A stretch of 17,140 nt of DNA from Butyrivibrio sp. (GCA_024690635.1 JAILOW010000049.1:1-17140), one strand, 5' to 3'. Positions 7,425 through 15,858 are shown, counted from the first letter of the stretch. Numbers and translations: made by a program. The notes: generated by a model from the sequence alone, not told the origin.

Positions 7425-8321
7425 TCATTTTATGTTTCTGATCCTTGCCCATTCGTAAGGATCCTTGGAGGATGGCTTTTTTACGGCATAGCCGCTTAGA
7501 GTATTACTCTCGCTATAGCCCATCATCTCCTGCATTGCGGAAATATCCGCACCGCTTTCAAGAAGATTAACAGCAAAGGAATGTCTAAACGTAAAAGGAG
7601 TAACATCAGTTTTGATGCCCGCTCTTTTTACGTTTTCTTTTATTATTTTCCAAAGTCCCTGTCTGGAAAGAGGTGTTCCCGTATAGTTTAGAAAAACTAT
7701 AGTCTCCTCCTTATCTCCAAGGATCTTTGGTCTGGCTTCCAAAAGGTACTTCGATAAAGCATCCTTTGCCTTTTTTCCGTAGGGAATAAGACGGATGCCT
7801 TCTTCATTTTCTTTTTTAAGTCTAAGGCAGGAAATGCCCATATCAATATCAGAAAGCCTTAAGGATATAACTTCAGAGGACTTGATGCCCGTAGCATACA
7901 TAAGCTCAAGAATTGCCCTGTCTCTGATACCCTTTTCATTATCCGGAAATTCTCCCGATAAAAGCTCCTGTGTTTCAACAGAGCTAAGTACTCTTGGCTT
8001 ATTCTTTGATACTCGTGGGCTTTTGATATTCTCAGACGGATTCTCTTTGATATTTCCGTTTTCCAAAAGATATCTGAAAAAGCCCTTTACGGAAGTGACA
8101 TGCCTTGAAATAGAGGATGCCGCAAACTGCTCATCATAAAGAGATGCAAAGTAGTCACTAAGCTTATCTTCTGTCACATATGATGCGTCAAAGACTCCTC
8201 TTCTTTTCAAATATACAGAGAGTTTCTGAAGGTCCCTTTCATAGGAACTTACAGTATTACCAGAAGCCTTTTTTACATATTTAAGATATTCGGTAAAATC
8301 AGTGATCTGCTCTTCAAGCAT
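7425..8321 (-). CDS. Xer-family tyrosine recombinase with degenerate active site
   Basis: The 298 residues follow XerC/XerD from end to end: a SAM-like core-binding domain (about 1-100) and a catalytic domain (about 110-280). Placed against Escherichia coli XerD, the catalytic set is only partly kept. The first Arg of ATGLR is Lys147 (ATGIKSSE), the His of PHxLRH is Phe243 (PFTFRH), and the His of LLGHS is Tyr269 (MMGYS). Arg246 and the nucleophile Tyr278 remain, and a hairpin Lys near 169-170 is plausible. The C-terminal tail after Tyr278 also departs from the usual YTHV ending. It may bind DNA without recombining it, or work with altered chemistry, so I do not call it XerD. The ribosome binding site is weak (AAGGTAG well upstream). 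It follows the DUF6020-like gene by 20 bp, and its stop is 2 bp from that of the convergent DAHP synthase gene. Confidence 0.85.
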   Translation of the reverse strand: MLEEQITDFTEYLKYVKKASGNTVSSYERDLQKLSVYLKRRGVFDASYVTEDKLSDYFASLYDEQFAASSISRHVTSVKGFFRYLLENGNIKENPSENIKSPRVSKNKPRVLSSVETQELLSGEFPDNEKGIRDRAILELMYATGIKSSEVISLRLSDIDMGISCLRLKKENEEGIRLIPYGKKAKDALSKYLLEARPKILGDKEETIVFLNYTGTPLSRQGLWKIIKENVKRAGIKTDVTPFTFRHSFAVNLLESGADISAMQEMMGYSESNTLSGYAVKKPSSKDPYEWARIRNIK

Positions 8322-8341
8322 ATATGTCCGCTACCTTTTTA

Positions 8342-10057
8342 TCATTCTTTTCTAAAAGAGATCGCCATCCATAAAGGAAATGAAAATACTAAAGCATATA
8401 CATACCTGAAATCAACTACAGGAGACGCTATAAGAAGTGTTCCCGTAAGAAGGATGAGCAATATATGAACGGAAACATTTCTCTTGTTTTTAAGCGCCGC
8501 AATAAATGAAATAACAAGAGCCCAGGTATAAGCTCCCGCAGCAAAAAACATTCCGTAGACCGGAATAAAGCTTCCAAGCTTTATAAAAATCTCTTTTCCT
8601 TTAACAACAGCCTTGCCGCCTATCTTGGGAAGCCATTTAAGGCCGTAGTCATTGTTCATAATGCCGTCCACATCTCCCACAGCATATGAAAAATCAGGGT
8701 AAATATATCCGCCTGTAAGGTCATACCAGGCATCAATATAGTCCTTTGGATACTTTAATCCTATATCTGCCCAAAGCCTAAAATACGCCATTTTATTACT
8801 GCTGATGGCATTCTGATCACCGGCTCTTAACAGCTCTTTGATATTATCCGCATAATCGGGAGCATATAGCTCTTTTATATAAGTCCTGTCTATCGCAGCA
8901 TCTATCAACGCAAGTTCGTTTTCATCAAGCTCTCTGTCATTTACAAGCACCCTTGCGATCTGCTGAAGCGGCACAGAAAGAGATTCCGCAGTATCAGGCT
9001 TTTCAACTGAAAAAGCCGTAAATACAGGTCCTTTTACCAATAGTACTACAGCAATTACAAGCAGACAGGAAATAAGGCACTCTTTTATCCTTTCTTTGTA
9101 AATGATCAGCATGAACGGACAAAAAACTATAATAGCATAAAACGCATTGGATCTTAGAAGCGCAAATAACAAAGCCAGTATGGAAAACCATATAAAATCA
9201 GTTCTTTTGGCATTTCTTTTCATCTCCATCAGGCAAATAAAAAGAAGCGCTGAAACACCGGCAAATATAACATCTTTCCATAATGTAACGGTGAACACCG
9301 GATTAAAGGCAAGAAGTACGTAGAAAAGGAAGGAAAGAACTGCATATATCCTCTTTTTTGATGAGGAAACCCTGATAACCTCTCTTACGCATAGACCGCA
9401 GCATATCGACATAAATATCATCTGAAAGACTGTATAAAAGGCAATAGCTGCATTTTTATCCCCGGTGGTGAAAAGCCCGATATTGTAGAAAAAACCAACA
9501 AGAAGCGTATGTATGACCGGATGATGATTGGAAAAAGGCCTCTCTCCTATTATCTGCTCATACTGAACAATGGAATCGGCTGTCATGATCCCGGGGAATT
9601 CGTAAAGAAAAAAAGGAATGCAGATCAAAAAGTACAATATGGCAGTAAGAAAAAATACAGTATTCTCGTTTTTTACATATTTCCCGGGAAGCTCAGGCAT
9701 CTGAACGCTTTTGGCGAAGGTACCTCTTTTAAGCGAAAATATGGACTTTATAATGACATAGATCCCAAAGCTGAATCCCAGAAACGATATTAAAAGAGAT
9801 GCAACTTTGAATAAGCCGCTGTCAAAGCCGGAAGTGACTCTTATTTTTATAAGATAAACAATAATGATGGATAATGCTGATGAAGCCACAAGTGCAGGCA
9901 CAGGGCTCTTTTTCCAGGGATTGCCTGCATGCAGGCACAATAAAAAGAAACCGGCAAAGAAAACTACCGTTAGAGGATTTCTAACGGTAATTTTAAGTGC
10001 AAGCTGTAATGCATGACTGGCCAATATGCTTTCTAAAAGACTTACAAAAAACAACAT
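8342..10057 (-). CDS. Polytopic membrane protein, DUF6020-like (GT-C glycosyltransferase-like)
   Basis: The protein has about 571 residues with roughly 12 hydrophobic membrane segments spread over its length and an extracytoplasmic loop region near 370-480. An Asp-Ser pair (D162, S163 in MTADSIVQYE) follows the first membrane helix of the conserved part, and FSNHHPVIH follows at about 176-184. A late DFRYVYAL segment lies close to the C-terminus. These recall GT-C fold enzymes that use lipid-linked sugars, and fit the DUF6020 family seen in Firmicutes. The enzymatic role is an inference. I take the ATG at 10057: it overlaps the stop codon of the decarboxylase gene as TGATG and has GAGGG 6 bases upstream. 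A TTG at 10060 would have poorer spacing. Translation is probably coupled to the gene before it. Confidence 0.75.
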   Translation of the reverse strand: MLFFVSLLESILASHALQLALKITVRNPLTVVFFAGFFLLCLHAGNPWKKSPVPALVASSALSIIIVYLIKIRVTSGFDSGLFKVASLLISFLGFSFGIYVIIKSIFSLKRGTFAKSVQMPELPGKYVKNENTVFFLTAILYFLICIPFFLYEFPGIMTADSIVQYEQIIGERPFSNHHPVIHTLLVGFFYNIGLFTTGDKNAAIAFYTVFQMIFMSICCGLCVREVIRVSSSKKRIYAVLSFLFYVLLAFNPVFTVTLWKDVIFAGVSALLFICLMEMKRNAKRTDFIWFSILALLFALLRSNAFYAIIVFCPFMLIIYKERIKECLISCLLVIAVVLLVKGPVFTAFSVEKPDTAESLSVPLQQIARVLVNDRELDENELALIDAAIDRTYIKELYAPDYADNIKELLRAGDQNAISSNKMAYFRLWADIGLKYPKDYIDAWYDLTGGYIYPDFSYAVGDVDGIMNNDYGLKWLPKIGGKAVVKGKEIFIKLGSFIPVYGMFFAAGAYTWALVISFIAALKNKRNVSVHILLILLTGTLLIASPVVDFRYVYALVFSFPLWMAISFRKE

Positions 10058-11346
10058 CAAACGCCCTCTTTGTCCATAATAGCGTTAATTTTTGCTACAA
10101 CCGACAATACATCAAATGTTGCAAAATAATCCCTTGCTGTTTCTGCCCTTCTGATAAGGGAAACAGATCCGTCTTCTTTTAACAGAAGCTCAGCGCACTT
10201 TAACTTTCCGTTATAATTATATCCCATTGAGTAACCATGTGCACCGGCATCATGAATAAAGAGATAGTCTCCTTTTTCGATCAAAGGCAGTTCTCTTTCA
10301 ATAGCAAATTTATCATTGTTTTCGCAAAGAGAACCTGTCACATCATATACATGATCCTTAGGAGCATCCTCTTTTCCGAGAACGGTAATGTGGTGATAAG
10401 CTCCGTACATTGCGGGACGCATAAGATTTACAGCGCATGCATCAACGCCGATGTACTCTTTATATATGTGTTTTTCATGAATAGCTTTTGTAACAAGAGC
10501 GCCGTAAGGAGCCATCATGAATCTTCCCATTTCGGTGAAGATGGCAACGTCGGTAAGTCCTGCCTTTACAAGGATCTCATCATATTTCTTGTGAACGCCC
10601 TCACCAATAACCTTTATATCATTTCCCTCCTGATCCGGCTTGTAGGGAATTCCCACTCCGCCTGACAGGTTGATAAAGGAAAGTGCAACTCCGGTCTCTT
10701 TATAAAGTTCAACCGCAAGCTCAAAGAGCTGACCTGCAAGTTCAGGATAGTAATCATTGGTAACGGTATTGCTTGCAAGGAAAGCATGAATACCAAACCT
10801 CTTTGCGCCCTTGTCTCTGAGTATCTTGTATGCTTCAAAGAGCTGCTCCTTGGTCATGCCGTACTTGGAATCACCGGGATTATCCATGATCCCGTTACTC
10901 ATACAAAATACTCCGCCGGGATTATATCTGCATGAAATAGTCTCAGGGATACTGCCAAGAACCTTCTCAAGGAAATCTATATGAGTAAAATCATCGAGAT
11001 TTATGATAGCTCCGATCTTGTCGGCATATGCGTACTCCTCGGCAGGTGTATCATTGGAAGAAAACATTATGTCTTCACCGGAAGCATCCACGGCAGCACT
11101 GAGCATAAGCTCCGTAAGAGATGAGCAGTCAAAGCCGCATCCGTTCTTTTTAAGGATCTCCATAAGCACCGGATTGGGAGTTGCCTTTACAGCAAAATAT
11201 TCTTTAAAACCCTTATTCCAGGAAAAAGCATCATATACAGCCTTGGCATTCTCAACAATGCCCTTCTCATCATAAAGATAAAAGGGTGTGGGAAACTCTT
11301 TAACAATCTCCTGCACCTTTTCTTTGGTAACAAAAGGTCTTTTCAT
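10057..11346 (-). CDS. lysA: PLP-dependent decarboxylase, probably diaminopimelate decarboxylase
   Basis: It probably converts meso-diaminopimelate to lysine plus CO2 in the cytoplasm, the last step of lysine synthesis. The 429-residue protein has the fold type III pattern: the PLP lysine K54 in YFAVKATPNP, H187 in GIHAFLASN, the Gly-rich SGGVG at 228-232, the CENND motif at 341-345 (active-site Cys341, as in the CESGD of LysA), and DAGAHGYSMGYNYNG at 366-380. Departures from textbook LysA are EMGR at 272-275 in place of EPGR and HAFLASN in place of HCHIGSQ. A related decarboxylase of another diamino acid or polyamine intermediate is therefore possible. The start has GAGGAG about 6 bases upstream. 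A 66-bp gap from ung holds no convincing terminator and only a weak promoter-like TTGCAT, so readthrough is likely. Confidence 0.83.
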   Translation of the reverse strand: MKRPFVTKEKVQEIVKEFPTPFYLYDEKGIVENAKAVYDAFSWNKGFKEYFAVKATPNPVLMEILKKNGCGFDCSSLTELMLSAAVDASGEDIMFSSNDTPAEEYAYADKIGAIINLDDFTHIDFLEKVLGSIPETISCRYNPGGVFCMSNGIMDNPGDSKYGMTKEQLFEAYKILRDKGAKRFGIHAFLASNTVTNDYYPELAGQLFELAVELYKETGVALSFINLSGGVGIPYKPDQEGNDIKVIGEGVHKKYDEILVKAGLTDVAIFTEMGRFMMAPYGALVTKAIHEKHIYKEYIGVDACAVNLMRPAMYGAYHHITVLGKEDAPKDHVYDVTGSLCENNDKFAIERELPLIEKGDYLFIHDAGAHGYSMGYNYNGKLKCAELLLKEDGSVSLIRRAETARDYFATFDVLSVVAKINAIMDKEGV

Positions 11347-11412
11347 AGTTTTCTCCTCGCAAATAATATTCTGTCCAACACTTTAACATGGTAATGTATA
11401 AAAATGCAAGTA

Positions 11413-12090
11413 CTAAATATTTTCAATCTGCCAATCAATTGGCTTTTCACCATGATTTATCAGAAACTCGTTGCACTTGCTGAAATGTTTGCACCCAAAA
11501 AAGCCTCTGTATGCTGACAAAGGACTGGGATGAGGCGCTTCGAGCACCAGGTGATTAGGGTTATTCAGCATAGATTTTTTCATCTGCGCAGGCTTTCCCC
11601 AAAGCATATAGACAACCGGTCTGTTCTGGGCATTTACCGCCTTGATTATGGCATCTGTAAACTCTTCCCAGCCTTTTCCCCTGTGAGAATTAGCTGCGTG
11701 TGCTCTGACTGTCAGAACTGTATTAAGTAAAAGTACTCCCTGATCTGCCCATTTTTTCAGATAACCATTGTTGGGAACATAGCATCCAAGATCGTCCTGA
11801 AGTTCCTTGTAGATATTAACCAAAGAAGGCGGCGTATCCGCTTCGCCGGGCTTTACCGAAAAGGCAAGGCCATGCGCCTGTCCCGGTTCATGATACGGAT
11901 CCTGCCCAAGAATAAGCACCTTGACCTTATCCAAAGGAGTAAGGTGAAGAGCGTTAAAAATATCCTCAGAAGGCGGATAGATCACATTTTTACTGTATTC
12001 TTCTTTTACAAATTTATATAGCTCTTTATAATATGGCTTCTTAAACTCTTCCTCAAGAGTCTCCTGCCATTCTCCGGTTATCATAGACAT
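11413..12090 (-). CDS. ung: Uracil-DNA glycosylase, family 1
   Basis: This enzyme removes uracil from DNA to start base-excision repair. The 225-residue length is normal for the family. The water-activating motif GQDPYH is at 62-67 (Asp64), LLNTVLTV with Asn123 at 121-128 contributes to uracil recognition, and HPSPLSAYRGFFG at 187-199 carries the catalytic His187 and the DNA-intercalating loop. I chose the first ATG (12090) because GGAG lies 8 bases before it. A second ATG two codons later is less well spaced. It lies 16 bp after hisF in the same run of genes, a grouping without an evident functional link. Confidence 0.97.
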   Translation of the reverse strand: MSMITGEWQETLEEEFKKPYYKELYKFVKEEYSKNVIYPPSEDIFNALHLTPLDKVKVLILGQDPYHEPGQAHGLAFSVKPGEADTPPSLVNIYKELQDDLGCYVPNNGYLKKWADQGVLLLNTVLTVRAHAANSHRGKGWEEFTDAIIKAVNAQNRPVVYMLWGKPAQMKKSMLNNPNHLVLEAPHPSPLSAYRGFFGCKHFSKCNEFLINHGEKPIDWQIENI

Positions 12091-12106
12091 GGTCTTTTCT
12101 CCGAAA

Positions 12107-12868
12107 TCACAATCTTACAGGAATATTCCTGTCTGCAAGATATTTCTTTACTTCTGATATTTCAAGTTCTTTGAAATGGAACAAAGATGCAGCAAGGGCA
12201 GCATCTGCGCGGCCATCAGTAAGCGCTTCGTAAAAATGCTCCACTGTTCCAGCTCCTCCGGATGCAATAACTGGTACATTCACTGAATCCGCAATAGCCC
12301 TTGTAAGCTCTATATCATATCCTGCCTTGGTTCCGTCGCAGTCCATGCTGGTAAGAAGTATCTCACCTGCTCCCAGTGATACAGCTCTTTTTGCCCATTC
12401 TACGGCATCGATGCCCATATCGATCCTTCCGCCGTGTTTATATATGTTCCAGCCTGTGCCGTCCTCTCTTTTTTTTGCATCTATGGCAACAACAACGCAC
12501 TGGCTTCCGAATTTCTCAGCACACTCTGTAATAAGCTGCGGTCTGTCTATAGCTGCCGAATTGATTGATACTTTGTCAGCGCCTTCTCTAAGAATCGCCT
12601 TGACGTCATCAGCAGTTCTGATGCCTCCGCCAACGGTAAATGGAATGAATACCTTTTTGGCCACTTCTCTGACCATGTCGGCAACAGTCTTTCTTCTTTC
12701 GTTGGAAGCCGTAATATCAAGGAAAACAAGCTCATCCGCTCCTGCTTTTGAATAAGCCTCGCCTACGGCTACAGGGTCACCCGCATCTATGAGATTTACA
12801 AAATTTACGCCTTTTACCACCCTGCCGTTATTAACATCCAGACAGGGAATGATTCTCTTCGTAAGCAT
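12107..12868 (-). CDS. hisF: Imidazole glycerol phosphate synthase, cyclase subunit
   Basis: With HisH it turns PRFAR and ammonia into imidazole glycerol phosphate and AICAR, the step that joins histidine and purine synthesis. The 253-residue (beta/alpha)8 barrel shows the two catalytic aspartates, D11 in CLDVNNG and D130 in VAIDAKKRE, plus the phosphate-binding turns TVGGGIR at 78-84, TSMDCDGT at 173-180 and IASGGAG at 201-207. The length and N-terminus ([12 protein letters not shown]) are typical. It starts 13 bp after hisH, with GGCGGTGA close before the ATG. The order hisH-hisF matches stoichiometric production of the two-subunit complex. Confidence 0.97.
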   Translation of the reverse strand: MLTKRIIPCLDVNNGRVVKGVNFVNLIDAGDPVAVGEAYSKAGADELVFLDITASNERRKTVADMVREVAKKVFIPFTVGGGIRTADDVKAILREGADKVSINSAAIDRPQLITECAEKFGSQCVVVAIDAKKREDGTGWNIYKHGGRIDMGIDAVEWAKRAVSLGAGEILLTSMDCDGTKAGYDIELTRAIADSVNVPVIASGGAGTVEHFYEALTDGRADAALAASLFHFKELEISEVKKYLADRNIPVRL

Positions 12869-12881
12869 AGTTTCACCGCCT

Positions 12882-13499
12882 TTATACTTTCAGAAAGTTC
12901 TTTAGTATTTCCATGCCGACATCCGCACTTTTCTCCGGATGAAACTGACAGGCAAATACATTCCCGCTCTCCACGGAAGCATCTATTTCCACACTGTAAT
13001 CGGTGGTGGCTTTTACAATATCTCTGTCCTTTGCGTGAAGATAATAGGAATGAACAAAATATACATAAGGATCATCCGGAAGATTTTTAAAGAGCCTTCC
13101 TTCGCCATTTAATCTAAGACTGTTCCATCCTATCTGCGGGATCTTAAAGCTCTCTCCGGCGCTGTTTTTTTGCGGGATTTCTTTTATATCTCCACGCAAA
13201 ATGCCCAGGCCACAGGATTCGTTCGATTCATCACTATGTTCGAACAAAAGCTGCAGACCCAGGCATATTCCCAAAAAAGGTACATCCTTTTTTACTATTT
13301 CTTTTATTGTCTCTTCAAGACCGTACTCCCTGATACGGTTCATGGCATCGCCAAAATTACCAACTCCGGGAAGTACTACGTGATCACATCTGAAGATCTC
13401 CGACGGATCCCTTGTAAGCACTGTACCGGCTCCAATGTAATCAAAAGCTTTTTCAACACTTTTGATGTTACCTGCATCGTAGTCGATTATTGCAACCAT
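12882..13499 (-). CDS. hisH: Imidazole glycerol phosphate synthase, glutamine amidotransferase subunit
   Basis: It hydrolyses glutamine and passes ammonia through the HisF barrel. The class I amidotransferase triad is visible: Cys79 in [11 protein letters not shown], and His187 and Glu189 in CQFHPEKS (numbered from the chosen start). The start is the second of two close ATGs. The first, at 13505, lies only 3 bases after GGGAG; the one at 13499 lies 9 bases after it and gives the usual MVAIIDY opening of HisH. The gene follows that of the acidic membrane protein by about 53 bp, with no visible terminator between. No other his genes occur in the window, so the rest of the pathway must be encoded elsewhere. 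Confidence 0.96.
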   Translation of the reverse strand: MVAIIDYDAGNIKSVEKAFDYIGAGTVLTRDPSEIFRCDHVVLPGVGNFGDAMNRIREYGLEETIKEIVKKDVPFLGICLGLQLLFEHSDESNESCGLGILRGDIKEIPQKNSAGESFKIPQIGWNSLRLNGEGRLFKNLPDDPYVYFVHSYYLHAKDRDIVKATTDYSVEIDASVESGNVFACQFHPEKSADVGMEILKNFLKV

Positions 13500-13552
13500 T
13501 GGCATCTACTCCCTTCAACATTTCGATGCCATCCGGAACTCAGGACCAAGGA

Positions 13553-15781
13553 TCACAGAGTTCCCACAATCTCCATAAGCCTTATAGTATAGTCTCTGTC
13601 CTTCTTTATAGAATTGATCTCGACCACTTCCTCTTCCGAAAGGCCGTAATTCTCCGAAAGCAACGATTCTATACTATCGTACACGCTATTAACCTGAATT
13701 TCAACATTGAACTTGGAAGCCTCTTCCAAAAGACTGTCCTTATTTCTCTTGGCCATAAGTAGCATATCCAGGGCTTCTTCCTGCATATTCATGGTCATAT
13801 AGTTTTCATAGCCGTCCAGATATCTTTCTGCCCATGCAAGAACTCTTGACTGCTCATAGATAACAGTCTCATCTTCACTCATATCCTTGCCGTAAAGCAT
13901 CTTGTAAGCGGTTGTGTATTCTCTATGTGTATAAGCTCTCTCAGCTCTTGTGCTGGCAATCTTGTTGGGAAGCACAAGTGCAGGAATACAAACAAGAATA
14001 CCAAGGCTTATGGCAAACAAAAATGAAACACCGATCTTTTTTAGAGAAATGGCTTTCTCAGGAACTCCGGGATCCTTGGGCGCCTTTGGCTTTTTCTCCT
14101 TTTTAGGCTTAGGAGGCTTCTTCTCCTTGGGCTTCTTTTCCTTCTTAGGCTTCTTTTCTTTGGGCTTTTTCTCTTTCTTTTTCTTCTTGGGCTGATCCTC
14201 ATCACCTGCAAGTTCTTTAAGAACCTGCTGATTTTCATCTGTGATGCTTGCAAGACCGGTTTCAGTCTCATCATCCTCATCAGTAAGAGTCTTTAACAGC
14301 TTTGCAAAGAATCCGCCGCCCTCTTTTTTCCTGGATTTCTTTGACTTTTTGCCGGAAGGCTCTTCATCTTCATCAGAGTCATCCATTGGCCTGTCCGGAA
14401 TAGAAGCAAGCTCTTCAAGAGATGGCTCGGGACTTCCAAGGTCGTCGAATCCATCCTCCGTAAGAGCACTTAATATATCCTCTTTAGGAATTTCCTCGTC
14501 TCTGCCGCTTCCTCTGTCAAGCATATTAGCGGCATTTTCAATATCATCGATCTCATCACTTGCAAGACTGCTCATAAGAGCATCAAGATCAGGGATTGAA
14601 ACATCCTCTTCGCCAGCTCCGCTGTCTGTTGAAGCTGCAGGCTCGGAAGCACTGACTGTATCGGCAACTTCTCCTTCTGTGGAGCTTGCATCCGCTGACT
14701 CATCGCTAAGAAGATTATCAAGGCTTGCCTCAAGGGAATCAAGGTTAAACTCGTCCTCTAAAGAACCGCCATCACTATCAGCACCTGCAGAAGCTGCACT
14801 ATCTTCTGCCACTGCATCTGAAGTATTATCCGCAGCACTGTCAGCGGTTTCTTCATCCATGGAAAGACCTGCTATATCAGCATCGCTCATAAGATCTTCC
14901 AAAGATTCCGGTTCTTCAGATTGGGAAGCGCCCGCTTCTTCAGTAGAAGCTTCTTCTTTCTCATTTTCAGAAGCAAATGAATCCATAGCGCTTTCAAGAT
15001 CTTCAAGAGAAAGATCATCTGCCGAGGATTCTTCTTCAGCGCTTTCTTCAGCAGCTGAGATAGCTCCGTCTTCCTCTTTCATGTTATCCAAAACATCGCT
15101 AAGACTCTCTTCGGAATTATCTTCAGGCGCAGAAACAAGATCCGAATCAGGCATATCATCAAGAAGATCTGTCAGAATCTCCTCTGGTGTCTGATCCGCA
15201 TCAGTACCGGCGTCATTAGTGGGTGTAATCCCATTATCCTCCTCCGGAAGCGAAACCTCCGGAGCCATTTCTAAAAGAGCGTCATCATCCTCCTGAATGT
15301 CAACAAGAGGCGGAAGCTCTGGTTCTGCCATTGGAGTCTCATTACTTGCGCTAGGAAGATCAAACTTACCGCTAAGCATTTCCTGTTCAAGCTTTTCAGC
15401 ATCTGCTATTGCAGCATCAAGTTCAATTTCTTCTCTGTCTCTTACATCATCGGTTGTAGGTACGCCACCTACAGTAAACTTAGGTATATCTGGGTTTGAG
15501 GGTTTTTCAATATCATCCAAAAGGCCCGACATGTCCTCGTCAAGAAGCACCCCTTTATCAAGGCTGTTTAAAATATGACCAATTTCAGCCACATCTTCAT
15601 TACCATTTGCATTATCTACAAGCGCACTAAAATCTCCGGTCGAGCTGTACTCTGCTCCGGAGTCTGTAAGAGAACTACCTGTCCCAGCCATTCTGCTAAG
15701 GGCAGACTGTGGATTGTTGTTATTAGATTTTTGGGCAGAATCAAGAAGACTATCGAGATACTCTTCACTGTTCGATTTCAT
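13553..15781 (-). CDS. Acidic/lysine-rich single-pass membrane protein of unknown function
   Basis: I do not recognise a named gene. The 742-residue protein has four visible parts. Residues 1-475 are dominated by Asp, Glu, Ser and Ala and look disordered, with recurrent short motifs of the type SLEDLM, EILTDLLDDM, DLDALM and EDILSAL. Residues 476-569 alternate between basic and acidic patches and end in a Lys/Pro tract (531-569). Residues 583-605 form one hydrophobic membrane helix. Residues 606-742 are predicted helical and TPR-like (AYTHREYTTAYKMLYG, then EALDMLLMAKRN). The basic stretch before the helix suggests N-terminus inside and C-terminus outside. The start has AGGAGAG about 9 bases upstream. 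It sits directly downstream of cheV and upstream of hisH. A role with chemotaxis or the flagellum is a guess from position and motifs, not shown by homology. Confidence 0.8.
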   Translation of the reverse strand: MKSNSEEYLDSLLDSAQKSNNNNPQSALSRMAGTGSSLTDSGAEYSSTGDFSALVDNANGNEDVAEIGHILNSLDKGVLLDEDMSGLLDDIEKPSNPDIPKFTVGGVPTTDDVRDREEIELDAAIADAEKLEQEMLSGKFDLPSASNETPMAEPELPPLVDIQEDDDALLEMAPEVSLPEEDNGITPTNDAGTDADQTPEEILTDLLDDMPDSDLVSAPEDNSEESLSDVLDNMKEEDGAISAAEESAEEESSADDLSLEDLESAMDSFASENEKEEASTEEAGASQSEEPESLEDLMSDADIAGLSMDEETADSAADNTSDAVAEDSAASAGADSDGGSLEDEFNLDSLEASLDNLLSDESADASSTEGEVADTVSASEPAASTDSGAGEEDVSIPDLDALMSSLASDEIDDIENAANMLDRGSGRDEEIPKEDILSALTEDGFDDLGSPEPSLEELASIPDRPMDDSDEDEEPSGKKSKKSRKKEGGGFFAKLLKTLTDEDDETETGLASITDENQQVLKELAGDEDQPKKKKKEKKPKEKKPKKEKKPKEKKPPKPKKEKKPKAPKDPGVPEKAISLKKIGVSFLFAISLGILVCIPALVLPNKIASTRAERAYTHREYTTAYKMLYGKDMSEDETVIYEQSRVLAWAERYLDGYENYMTMNMQEEALDMLLMAKRNKDSLLEEASKFNVEIQVNSVYDSIESLLSENYGLSEEEVVEINSIKKDRDYTIRLMEIVGTL
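14075..14191 (-). repeat. Low-complexity lysine/proline tract with short tandem repeats
   Basis: Within the acidic membrane protein, residues 531-569 are built from irregular repeats of KKPKEKK- and KKEKKPK-type units. In the DNA they appear as imperfect repeats of a GGGCTTCTTTTC-like unit on the plus strand. Such tracts are prone to slippage, so length differences between strains would be expected in frame-preserving steps if selection holds the reading frame. Confidence 0.75.
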
Positions 15782-15825
15782 AGCCCTACACTCTCCTGTG
15801 AGTATTTGGTATAAAATAACTAAAA

Positions 15826-15858
15826 TACTCCCCTTGGTCTCTTAAACTAAGGGGAGTA
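15826..15858 (-). terminator. Hairpin between cheV and the acidic-protein gene: terminator or attenuator
   Basis: TACTCCCCTT at 15826-15835 pairs perfectly with AAGGGGAGTA at 15849-15858 around a 13-base loop. On the minus strand it is followed by TTTTAGTTATTTT, a broken U-rich run. It starts 15 bases after the cheV stop and lies 44 bases before the next gene. The stem is strong, but the U-tract is imperfect, so partial readthrough from cheV into the long downstream operon is plausible. Confidence 0.65.

Noticed and set aside
10237..10665. A 142-codon plus-strand frame with hydrophobic stretches
   Set aside because: It is antisense to the decarboxylase gene, has no ribosome binding site and no recognisable domain.
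12327..12755. A 142-codon plus-strand frame
   Set aside because: It lies entirely antisense to hisF, which has every family motif in the other frame.
13553..13762. CRISPR or other regularly spaced DNA repeats near the operon
   Set aside because: No regularly spaced direct repeats were found anywhere in the window; the only dense repeats are the coding Lys/Pro tract at 14075-14191.
14241..15194. A 317-codon Ser-rich open frame on the plus strand
   Set aside because: It is antisense to the acidic protein gene. The Asp/Glu/Ser/Ala codons of the real gene leave few stops on the other strand, and the product is a low-complexity Ser string with no domain or ribosome binding site.
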